Source: CAZSRX01 sp964609675 [NCBI: uncultured Bacteroidota bacterium]
Lineage (GTDB): Bacteria; CLD3; SB21
Direction of reading: 5' to 3'
DNA: 64,000 nucleotides
Assembly (NCBI GenBank): GCA_964609675.1
Contig: CAZSRX010000016.1
Location: forward strand, 1 to 64,000
This document shows, piece by piece, positions 26,311 to 34,345 of the stretch. The notes beneath the pieces are model-generated. The model searched no databases and was not told the DNA's origin. It worked only from the letters and a program-made list of their open reading frames with translations. Position numbers and translations under genes: made by a program. How positions within the stretch are numbered: position 1 is the first letter of the stretch; each line of letters starts with the position of its first letter.

Positions 26311-27264
26311 ATGAATAAAAAAGCGATCCTTCTTCTTGCAATCCTATTGGGATATGCGCAATGGGGCTTTGGCCAGGTGGCCACGGAGATGCCGCCGCAG
26401 GGTCCACGAGCCAGCGCGCTGGCCGGGACGTTTGTTGCCGTTGCCAACGACGGCTGGGCGATGTTTCATAATCCCGCCGGATTGGCTAACCTGAAATCCA
26501 TGCAAGCGTTTAGCTCCTATCAGGTGCTGTATATCAATTCCCTGACCAACATGATGGGCGGATTTGCGCTGCCGTCCGGGACCCTTTTAGGCAGCGACCG
26601 GTTCGGAACGGTGGGAATATACTATGAATACCTGAATACGGGGGTGGACAAGGGGCAGTCGCTGACGGGGCAATCCGAGCGGCTTGCCACAGAGTGGGCG
26701 CTGGGGTTTTCTCACGGCATGACACTGCTCAAGGATGTCCGTTCGTCTCTGTCATTCGGTTATAACCTGAAAATGTATTATCTGGATTACGGTACGTCCG
26801 CCGGCATGAGCGGCGACGGCAGCGACGGCACCGATCTGGGAAATATATATAAGCTGGGGATGGATCTCGGTGTCATGGCTTCCCTGCGCGAGCGGGTGTG
26901 GCTGGGCGCTTACCTGATGAATTTCAACCAGCCGAAAATCGGCACTACCGGTCAGGTCCGGGAACTGCCCCAGAAACTATCTGTCGGCGCTTCGTACATG
27001 CCCCATGACGGGGTTCTTACCGCCGTCGGGCTGGAACGGAGTACCAGCAAGAACACCCGCATCAAAGGCGGCGTCGAAGCCGAACTTGCGGACGTGTCCA
27101 ATTTTACCGTCCACGGCCGCTTCGGGATAATCTCAAATCCCAACACGTACACCATCGGTTTCGGGGCGGCCTATCACGGCGTTCATTTTGATTATGCGCT
27201 GATGATTCACCCCATACTCAGCACCACGCATCAGTTCGGGCTGATGTATGATTTCGGGAAATAG
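26311..27264 (+). CDS. PorV/UPF0164-family outer-membrane beta-barrel protein
   Basis: A 317-residue exported protein (signal about 1-21) with the opening typical of the PorV/UPF0164 group: RASALAGTFVAVANDGWAMFHNPAGLA. Alternating amphipathic strands follow to an aromatic C terminus (HQFGLMYDFGK), as in outer-membrane barrels. PorV proper is the type IX secretion shuttle that carries cargo with C-terminal sorting domains to the attachment complex. A PorV-like role for its neighbour with the FlgD-like tail is possible but not shown, since the family is broad. It starts 38 bases after the lamin-tail gene with GAGG before the ATG. Confidence 0.78.
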   Translation: MNKKAILLLAILLGYAQWGFGQVATEMPPQGPRASALAGTFVAVANDGWAMFHNPAGLANLKSMQAFSSYQVLYINSLTNMMGGFALPSGTLLGSDRFGTVGIYYEYLNTGVDKGQSLTGQSERLATEWALGFSHGMTLLKDVRSSLSFGYNLKMYYLDYGTSAGMSGDGSDGTDLGNIYKLGMDLGVMASLRERVWLGAYLMNFNQPKIGTTGQVRELPQKLSVGASYMPHDGVLTAVGLERSTSKNTRIKGGVEAELADVSNFTVHGRFGIISNPNTYTIGFGAAYHGVHFDYALMIHPILSTTHQFGLMYDFGK

Positions 27265-27297
27265 CACGCAACCATGATCCAATCATCAGGAATGACT

Positions 27298-29841
27298 ATG
27301 TTTCGAATAACACTTATAACCGCAATTATGCTTGGGGCCGCTCTGAGCCTGCGCGCGCAGGAAGGGGTTTATCATAAGGACCACAAGCTGGACATTAACA
27401 ACGCGACGCTCGCTGAAATCGAGCGCCTGCCCATTTCCGGGGAACTGGCGCGGAGGATTTACGAGCGGATCCAATATAGCGGGCCGCTGGAAAGCATCTT
27501 CGAGCTCAACCAGATCGAGGGCGTGACGCAGGAATTGTTTAACCAATTGAAGCCCATAATCGCCGTTCGGCCGTTTGAGAAGGATGAAGACCTGAAGCGC
27601 CTCGAGGATAATTATTACAAAATTGAACGCTGGGCAAGCACCTCCGAAGGTACGACCGAAAATCTTGTCGATCAGTGGTACGACCAGCTCATCAATCCGA
27701 TTAATATCAATAAAGCGGATTATTTTGACCTGATCAACCTGCCAAACGTCAGCCCGATTGATGCGGCGGCAATCGTTAAGCATATCCGCAATCAGGATGA
27801 AATCAAAAGCCGCAGCGATCTCCGCGGAGTCAGCGGCCTGGGTAGTTTTGCGTTCAACAGCGTGGACGACTTTGTGGTGTACAAGGACCCGGACGAAAAA
27901 AACCGGTTCCGGGGTAATTACACCTGGATCTACAAGAACATTCCGTTTATTTCCGGTAGTTCCGATAATGCCGAGGATATCAAGCAGCTGGTAGAACGCG
28001 ACAATCCGTGGAACTCCTACCATAAGGCGCGGCTTAAGTACGGCGCCAAATATAAAGCCGGATTTTCCGCGGAACGCAAGCTCGGTCAGGATCCGTATTT
28101 TTATAAATATTATCTGAGTTACGAGGACAAATACGGCGACGATCTGAAAGTCAAAATGATTTTTGGTAATTATCTGGCTTCCTTCGGCCACGGCGTGGTG
28201 ATGGAAAACACCGATTTTTTCTCGTCGCGTAAATCGGGGTTTGGATTCCAGAAACGGGCGAACGGTATCTTCGGGGATATTTCACGGACTAATGAATTTT
28301 CCCTTCGCGGCGCGGCGGCGGAGGCTTCCTGGAAGTGGTTTCGCGCAGACGCCTTTTATTCCTACAACACCCGCGATGCGGTCGTCAATCCGGACGGCAC
28401 GTTTTCCGCGCTGATTGTGATGACCCCGCGGATGCCGTACGGACTGAGCAGCGACACGCTCAACCGGCCGAACAGCCTGGTGCCGAGCAATATGCGCAAT
28501 GCCGTCACGGAAATCACTTATGGGGGCCACCTGACCTATTCGTTGGCTCCCGGCATAAATATCGGCGCTACGGCCTATGAAAGCCTTTATGACCGGCCCC
28601 TCGACTTCCAGATTAATACCGTGCTCAACACCGACGGCAAGCCCAAGTTTCTGAACGATTTCGGCAATTCGGTCGATGCCGAGATTGCCGCTTCGTATGA
28701 GTCCACAGCCAAGTCATCGATGTGGGACAAAGCCCGGGCTTCGCGTTCCGTGTACGGTATGGATTTTACTTATACCTACAAAAACATCGTTTTTTCCGGC
28801 GAACACGCCCGGCTGTATAAGCAGGACAGCGTGTACCGGGTAACCGTGAATAACGAAACCGTTCGGCGCACGGTCCGCCAGCGCGATCCCCGCGCCACCG
28901 TCCTGATGGCCTACACGCAGTTTCGCACGCTGAATTTCCTGGTACTCTACCGGAATTACGATCTGCAGTTTGACAATCCCTACCAGCGTTCGTTCTCAAA
29001 CTATGCGCGGTTCAAGAGTTCCATTTACGAAGACGAGTTTTATCTTGCCGATAACATTTATTCCGAACTCTGGAGCACATCCTATCAACCCCAGGCCGAG
29101 CGCGGGTTCTACACAAATCTCCGGTACCAGATATCGGAGAAATGGCTGACCGCGCTGGATTACGATACCTGGACGCGCGTGGCGGACAACATGCGCTATT
29201 ACCGCTGGGTAACGCGGCTGGAATACCGGCCGTTGTTCAACATGCGTATTCAGGCGAGCAATAAGTTCCAGTCCCGCGGCTATAACCCGCTGATGCCGAC
29301 GAGTTATCTGGTCCGCGAATCCATTATTCGCGTGATTCTGCGGCTGTCGCGGTTCGACGAAATGACTGTGACATATTTCAACGGGTTTACGGAATGGCCC
29401 AGCCGGCCGCGGCTTTCCGACGCGCCCGGCGGCGACGGCAGCGCCGGTAACGACAACGATACCCCCCGCGGCAACGCAGGCTCTCCGGGCGATATGTTCG
29501 GCGTACAGGTGACACACTATTTTAATAATAATTTTAAAATCATCGGCTCCACCCAAATCTACAAGGGCTTCTACTGGACGTTTGAGGATACGGATTTTCG
29601 CGTGTTCAATGCGCCGAACGTAGCCACCCGCTACTGGGTCGCCGCTTTTGCCCGGCTGAGCCCGAACCTGTCCGTGCGCCTGAAATATTCTTACGACCAT
29701 CAGGAAGCGCAGACAGGCGTGCAGGGCTCGCGAATCCCCGTCAAAGGGGTTACCGATTACCGCAATGCGCCCAAGTATGACAATCCGTATATTATAAAGA
29801 ATAATTCGGACATACGTTTCCAGCTGGATTATAGTTTTTAA
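27298..29841 (+). CDS. Outer-membrane barrel protein with tandem ComEA-like helix-hairpin-helix domains
   Basis: An 847-residue exported protein. After a signal peptide (1-21, ending RAQ), two helix-hairpin-helix units follow: about 30-90 (LDINNATLAEIERLP, FELNQIEGVTQELFNQLKPI) and 134-195 (ININKADYFDLINLP, RSDLRGVSGL). These are the DNA-backbone-binding motifs of ComEA. The remaining 650 residues are rich in aromatic and alternating residues and end LDYSF, as expected of a large beta-barrel. The ATG at 27298 is chosen because AGGA lies six bases before it; earlier ATGs at 27274 and 27292 are less well placed. This architecture occurs in FCB genomes without known function. DNA binding at the periplasmic face is inferred. 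Confidence 0.78.
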   Translation: MFRITLITAIMLGAALSLRAQEGVYHKDHKLDINNATLAEIERLPISGELARRIYERIQYSGPLESIFELNQIEGVTQELFNQLKPIIAVRPFEKDEDLKRLEDNYYKIERWASTSEGTTENLVDQWYDQLINPININKADYFDLINLPNVSPIDAAAIVKHIRNQDEIKSRSDLRGVSGLGSFAFNSVDDFVVYKDPDEKNRFRGNYTWIYKNIPFISGSSDNAEDIKQLVERDNPWNSYHKARLKYGAKYKAGFSAERKLGQDPYFYKYYLSYEDKYGDDLKVKMIFGNYLASFGHGVVMENTDFFSSRKSGFGFQKRANGIFGDISRTNEFSLRGAAAEASWKWFRADAFYSYNTRDAVVNPDGTFSALIVMTPRMPYGLSSDTLNRPNSLVPSNMRNAVTEITYGGHLTYSLAPGINIGATAYESLYDRPLDFQINTVLNTDGKPKFLNDFGNSVDAEIAASYESTAKSSMWDKARASRSVYGMDFTYTYKNIVFSGEHARLYKQDSVYRVTVNNETVRRTVRQRDPRATVLMAYTQFRTLNFLVLYRNYDLQFDNPYQRSFSNYARFKSSIYEDEFYLADNIYSELWSTSYQPQAERGFYTNLRYQISEKWLTALDYDTWTRVADNMRYYRWVTRLEYRPLFNMRIQASNKFQSRGYNPLMPTSYLVRESIIRVILRLSRFDEMTVTYFNGFTEWPSRPRLSDAPGGDGSAGNDNDTPRGNAGSPGDMFGVQVTHYFNNNFKIIGSTQIYKGFYWTFEDTDFRVFNAPNVATRYWVAAFARLSPNLSVRLKYSYDHQEAQTGVQGSRIPVKGVTDYRNAPKYDNPYIIKNNSDIRFQLDYSF

Positions 29842-29916
29842 ACGGAGCAATTATAGGAAACACACGGCACGAATAAAAAAAAATACCTAGGATAAAATAA
29901 ATTCTTCGGAGGTTCT

Positions 29917-31311
29917 GTGAAACGATTAAACCTGTTTATATTCGGATGGACGCTATGCCTGACGGTGTTGGCGGCGGACATGCTCAGCGCACAAACTTAT
30001 TTTGATTACATTATCGGCAAGAAACGGGACAGCTTCAACGCCCGGTCGATGGCGTTGGGTCATACGGGCGCTGTATCCAGCTACCGGGCATCGGCGATTA
30101 TGACAAACCCCGCGTTGCTGTGGCAGGGTTTTGCGCCCGGTGCGGCGCCGCATCAGGTGCTGGTGGACGCCTCGTATGTCGCCCTGCGGCCCAGCGAAAA
30201 CCGTTCTTTCCCTCTGCTGGATACCTTCGGCGACGTGATTACCGAGACGATCTATGCTACCAACAGCCCCCTGTATTACAATACCGATATCGGCGCGCTG
30301 TACAAATTTAATGATCATTTATATTTCGGTGCGGGGTCGTTTGCGTATTATACGTTTTATTACGATTACAAAGAACGGTTATCCGCGCAGTTGCCCAGTT
30401 CAGCCGTCAACCGGGATCCCTTTCTGGACAATCAGATTTCTTATGGCAACGGTACCTGGCGCACGTATTCTTTAAGCGTGAGTACCCACTGGATGGAACA
30501 GATTGGATTCGGCGCCACGCTGAATTATATTACGGGTTCGGGATTCCGCGACCATTACCGCTACAGCCTGCTGAAAACCGATTACTCCGGAATCCATAAC
30601 ACGATCGATTACCGCAACCGGACCAACGGCGGCCGTTCGATGAATCTTATTCTGGGCGCTTCGTATCAGGTGACGCCGCATATTCTGCTGGGCGCATCCA
30701 TGACCATGCCCTGGTCCATCAAGACGAAAGGCAATATCTTTTATCCCGGCATGGATACCACGCTGGTATTACCGCGGCATTTCGCGGATACAACCGGCTC
30801 TTACGGAAATCCCGTACCGCTGGATATCAAGCATTCGCAGCCCGTACAAGTTTCTCTGGGCGTAGAATACCGTCCGAAGAACGAGTTGTTCTCCCGCTTC
30901 ATCGTGGACGTCAATTTCACGAACTGGAAATCCTACAAGCAAACGTTTAGCCGCGCCGTGCCGGTGCAGGGCGATACGGTAAACGCGTTCCGGCCGCCGT
31001 TCAAAGATGTCTGGGACATCCATGTTGGCGTGGAACATATTCTTTTCGGCAGCGTGCCGCTCCGGTATGGGTTTTCGCACATCGGTTCACCGATGAATAA
31101 TGCGCTGACCACGACGGCCTTCAGTATCGGTACGGGAAAGGAATGGGACGCGTTTAAATTTGACGCGGCCATCGAAATCGCCAACCGGGATTATAAATAC
31201 CTAATTCTGTTCCCGCAAACGGCCGCCGACCGATCCTCTCTGGACCGGGTGGAAGAATCGACAGTAAGTTTCCAGTTCTCAGTGTGCTACCGTTTCGGTT
31301 TTGTTAAATAA
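29917..31311 (+). CDS. OmpP1/FadL-like outer-membrane protein
   Basis: A 464-residue exported barrel protein that starts at GTG with GGAGG four bases upstream. The signal peptide ends near SAQ (about 26). The early sequence FNARSMALGHTGAVSSYRASAIMTNPALLWQ is the NPA-type opening of FadL/OmpP1-like transporters. The C terminus (VSFQFSVCYRFGFVK) has the alternating pattern and terminal aromatic of an outer-membrane barrel. FadL-type proteins transport hydrophobic compounds, but many relatives have unknown substrates. It is the fourth gene of the exported set; the 75-base gap before it is the longest in the run and could hold an internal promoter, though none is convincing. Confidence 0.7.
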   Translation: MKRLNLFIFGWTLCLTVLAADMLSAQTYFDYIIGKKRDSFNARSMALGHTGAVSSYRASAIMTNPALLWQGFAPGAAPHQVLVDASYVALRPSENRSFPLLDTFGDVITETIYATNSPLYYNTDIGALYKFNDHLYFGAGSFAYYTFYYDYKERLSAQLPSSAVNRDPFLDNQISYGNGTWRTYSLSVSTHWMEQIGFGATLNYITGSGFRDHYRYSLLKTDYSGIHNTIDYRNRTNGGRSMNLILGASYQVTPHILLGASMTMPWSIKTKGNIFYPGMDTTLVLPRHFADTTGSYGNPVPLDIKHSQPVQVSLGVEYRPKNELFSRFIVDVNFTNWKSYKQTFSRAVPVQGDTVNAFRPPFKDVWDIHVGVEHILFGSVPLRYGFSHIGSPMNNALTTTAFSIGTGKEWDAFKFDAAIEIANRDYKYLILFPQTAADRSSLDRVEESTVSFQFSVCYRFGFVK

Positions 31312-31331
31312 TCTAAAAGAAAAGAGTACCT

Positions 31332-32978
31332 ATGATCCGAACGATCCTTTGCCTGACGCTGGTTTTTGCCTCATCCGTCTTTGCGCAGAAAAAATATTCA
31401 TGGCCGGATGACCAATACCAGAAGATCACGCTTATCTTTACCAATGACGTTCACGGCGGCATCACGCTGACCGAAGCGTCGTTCATCAATCCCGATTTCC
31501 CGCCGATTATCGGTGGAGGGCCCTCGGCCGCCCGATATATCAACCTCTACCGGGAAAAAGCCTTAGAAAAAAAATGGGGCGTCCTTTTACTCGATCAGGG
31601 CGACTGGTTTCAGGGAACGCTGGTGGGTACGCGTTCGGGCGGCTCGGCCGTGTTCGATTATATGAACATGATTAAATATGATGCCGCTGTCATCGGCAAC
31701 CATGACTTTGACATGGGAAAAGACAATGTTGTCAAGCTGGTGGAAAAGGCCCAATTCCCTGTCCTGGCCGCCAATATCATCGATAAAAGCACCAATAGCA
31801 TCGCGGATTTTGTGAAGCCCTACCTAATCAAGGAATTATACGGCATTAAAATCGGCATCATCGGTTTAGCCACGCGTTCAACTAAGGTCATGAGTTATCC
31901 GAAGCATATCGAAGGACTCGATTTTCTGCCGGAAATTCCTGTTGCAAGAAAGTATGTAAAAAAACTGCGTGAAGAAGAAGGATGCGATTTCATTATTCTG
32001 GCCACGCACTCCTGGCTGGACTACAATCCCGCCGAAGGATACGCCAATCTTTTAAAGGATAAAGCTAAAAATAAAGATTTTGAAACCAGCACGGCCAGCG
32101 CCATCGAGATCGCGCATTTTGTGGAAGGCATTGACGTGATTCTCGGCGGGCATATTCACAAGGGTCACGACAAACCCTGGGAAGAGCCGGATAATCATAC
32201 ATTGATAATTCAGTCTTATGCCAACAGCAGTTCATCACTGGGACAGATTAATTTTTATTTTGATCGCCGCACCAAAACATTTGCCGGTTATGACTTCGAC
32301 AACGATAAAGGCGCGATGCTAACGCTATTTGCGGATGAATTCTGGCCGGATCAGGCTTTTTATGATTCTATCGTTGTGCTGCAGCGGCAATATGAAAAGG
32401 GCTTTGACGACGTGCTCGGCGTCAGCGAGGAACCGCTCACCCGTACTGCCGGCGAATCCACCATGGGCAATGTGGTTGTGGACGCCATGCGGGCCGAAGG
32501 CAAGGCGGATGTAGCCGTATCCAATTATGGCGGCATACGGGCCGAGATCAAGTCCGGAACCATTACCGCCCGCGACGTCTTTAAGGTCATGCCTTTTGAC
32601 AATAAAATTGTCCTTATGCGCGTAACCGGTGCGTTTATCAAGGAACTGGTGGAAGATCGTGTTGCGGGCAGCAGCAACGGCATGCTGGTTTCAGGAATGA
32701 AGGTGGTTGCCGACAAGAATCTTCCGGACAGGGAGCGCGTAACCCTTCTGGAGATCGGCGGCAAACCGTATGACCCGGATGCGCTCTACACCCTGGCGGT
32801 TTCCGATTATCTGGCAGAAGGCAATTCCGGTTTCAGCCGACTCACCACCGTCAATCAGGAAGAAATAGCCCAGACGGGTATTGCCATCCGCGACGCCCTC
32901 ATCAATTATATAAAAGCGCAGACGCCACTCAAGCCCAAACTGGAAGGCCGTTTCAAAATTATTAAGAAAAACCTGTGA
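31332..32978 (+). CDS. Exported UshA-like 5'-nucleotidase / metallophosphoesterase
   Basis: A 548-residue periplasmic or surface enzyme (signal 1-18, ending VFA) that hydrolyses nucleotides to nucleosides and phosphate, and perhaps UDP-sugars. The metallophosphatase domain has NDVHGG (38-43), DQGDW (88-92), GNHDFD (122-127), LATHS and GGHIHKGH. The C-terminal 5'-nucleotidase domain has GNVVVDAMR, SNYGGIRAEI, FPFDN-like MPFDNKIV and the binding-site region LAVSDYLAEGNSGF. All expected metal and substrate motifs are present. It ends the five-gene run just before a strong terminator. In that context it could release nucleosides from nucleotides produced at the surface. Confidence 0.9.
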   Translation: MIRTILCLTLVFASSVFAQKKYSWPDDQYQKITLIFTNDVHGGITLTEASFINPDFPPIIGGGPSAARYINLYREKALEKKWGVLLLDQGDWFQGTLVGTRSGGSAVFDYMNMIKYDAAVIGNHDFDMGKDNVVKLVEKAQFPVLAANIIDKSTNSIADFVKPYLIKELYGIKIGIIGLATRSTKVMSYPKHIEGLDFLPEIPVARKYVKKLREEEGCDFIILATHSWLDYNPAEGYANLLKDKAKNKDFETSTASAIEIAHFVEGIDVILGGHIHKGHDKPWEEPDNHTLIIQSYANSSSSLGQINFYFDRRTKTFAGYDFDNDKGAMLTLFADEFWPDQAFYDSIVVLQRQYEKGFDDVLGVSEEPLTRTAGESTMGNVVVDAMRAEGKADVAVSNYGGIRAEIKSGTITARDVFKVMPFDNKIVLMRVTGAFIKELVEDRVAGSSNGMLVSGMKVVADKNLPDRERVTLLEIGGKPYDPDALYTLAVSDYLAEGNSGFSRLTTVNQEEIAQTGIAIRDALINYIKAQTPLKPKLEGRFKIIKKNL

Positions 32979-32997
32979 TGGCTTGAAGTTATACCAT

Positions 32998-33039
32998 AAA
33001 AAAACTCCCTGTACGCGATGGTTCAGGGAGTTTTTTTTT
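32998..33039. terminator. Bidirectional terminator between the nucleotidase gene and hisS
   Basis: AAAAAACTCCCTG and CAGGGAGTTTTTTTTT enclose a 12-base loop. The A and T tails give a U-tract on both strands, so it ends the exported-protein operon and the hisS operon, which converge here. Confidence 0.9.
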
Positions 33040-33055
33040 AAGAATACGGTATGAT

Positions 33056-34321
33056 TTAGGCGCGGGAAAGTTCCTTTTCCATAACCGGAAGGAGCGCGTC
33101 CAGAGAAAGCGTCTGCTGTTCGCCGTTTTCCATATTTTTGAGCGTGCATTCATTTCTCAGGAGTTCGTCATCGCCCACGATTACCACAAAACGGGCATTC
33201 AGCCGGTTGGCGTCGCGCATCTGCGCTTTGAGACTGCGGCTGAGATAATCCATTTCGGCGGCGATGCCGTGGTGGCGGAGCGCCTGCAGGTACGAGGCCA
33301 TGGCTTCGCGTGCGGCATCTCCCAGGGCCGCGATATACACCATCACCGAGTCCCGCGGGCCGAATGCCAGGTTCATCGATTCCATAACAAGGATCAGGCG
33401 TTCCATGCCAGCCGCGAAACCCACGGCAGGCGTTTCTTTACCGCCTAAGTCTGAGCAAAGCAGATCATAACGGCCGCCGCCGCCGAGCGCGTTCTGTGAA
33501 CCCAGATGACTACTTTGGATTTCGTAAGCCGTCTTGGTGTAATAATCCAATCCGCGCACCAGCCGTCCGTCCACGGTGTATCGGATGTTCATATTGGTCA
33601 GAATTTTCTTTACCTTTTCAAAGTGCTGGCCGCATTCGCCGCAGAGATAGTCATGAATCAACGGAGCGTCTTGAGTCAGGGCGATATCGGATTCATTTTT
33701 GGAATCCAGAATACGCATCGGATTAATTTCCAGACGGCGCCGGCTTTCCGGTGAAAGCTGGTCATGCAGGGTCCTCAGAAAATCCGTCAGGGTTTGCCGG
33801 TACGGCGGGCGGCAGCGCGGGCAGCCGACGCTGTTGATGATGAACTGCAGATCCCGGATGCCGAGTTCCTCGTAGATGGTCAAGGCGACCAGCATCGTTT
33901 CCACATCCGTTTCCGGTGCGCTACTCCCAATGGCTTCGACGCCGAACTGATGAAATTGGCGTAAGCGGCCTTTTTGCGGACGTTCCTGACGGAACATCGG
34001 GCCCAGATAATAAACTTTGGTCAGCCCTTGCTGGGCGCCGAGGCTGTTCTGAATGTAGGCACGCATTACGGAGGCGGTCATCTCCGGTCGGAGCGTGAGG
34101 CTCTCGCCGCCTTTATCCATGAAGGTATACATTTCCTTCCCCACGACGTCGGTGGCTTCGCCGATGCTCCGGCTGAATAATTCGGTATATTCAAAAAGCG
34201 GCGTGCGGATTTCCTTATAATTAAAACGCCGCATTACGTCTGTAATCCGCTCTTCGATATAATGCCACTTGGAAATATCGGCCGGCAGAACGTCTTTGGT
34301 GCCGGTGGGAATCTGGTACAT
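33056..34321 (-). CDS. hisS: Histidyl-tRNA synthetase
   Basis: Charges tRNA-His with histidine. The 421-residue class II synthetase shows motif 1 around EIRTPLFEYTELFSRSIGE, motif 2 in the stretch ending MFRQERPQKGRLRQFHQFGVEAIG, and the histidine-specific motif VRGLDYYTKTAYEI followed by GGGRYD. Motif 3 reads GFAAGMERLIL. A C-terminal anticodon-binding domain covers about 330-421. The ATG at 34321 is preferred; a GTG one codon earlier is equally placed behind AAGGAG. It is the last gene of the long minus-strand operon that carries the chemosensory and PTS genes, 24 bases after the chemoreceptor, an unusual home for hisS. A bidirectional terminator follows. Confidence 0.97.
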   Translation of the reverse strand: MYQIPTGTKDVLPADISKWHYIEERITDVMRRFNYKEIRTPLFEYTELFSRSIGEATDVVGKEMYTFMDKGGESLTLRPEMTASVMRAYIQNSLGAQQGLTKVYYLGPMFRQERPQKGRLRQFHQFGVEAIGSSAPETDVETMLVALTIYEELGIRDLQFIINSVGCPRCRPPYRQTLTDFLRTLHDQLSPESRRRLEINPMRILDSKNESDIALTQDAPLIHDYLCGECGQHFEKVKKILTNMNIRYTVDGRLVRGLDYYTKTAYEIQSSHLGSQNALGGGGRYDLLCSDLGGKETPAVGFAAGMERLILVMESMNLAFGPRDSVMVYIAALGDAAREAMASYLQALRHHGIAAEMDYLSRSLKAQMRDANRLNARFVVIVGDDELLRNECTLKNMENGEQQTLSLDALLPVMEKELSRA

Positions 34322-34345
34322 CACGGTTGACTCCTTTGAAATAAA

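Noticed and set aside
28996-29850. Open frame of about 284 codons on the minus strand opposite the helix-hairpin-helix barrel gene
   Set aside because: Antisense shadow with no family features; the plus-strand gene has signal peptide, domain motifs and context.
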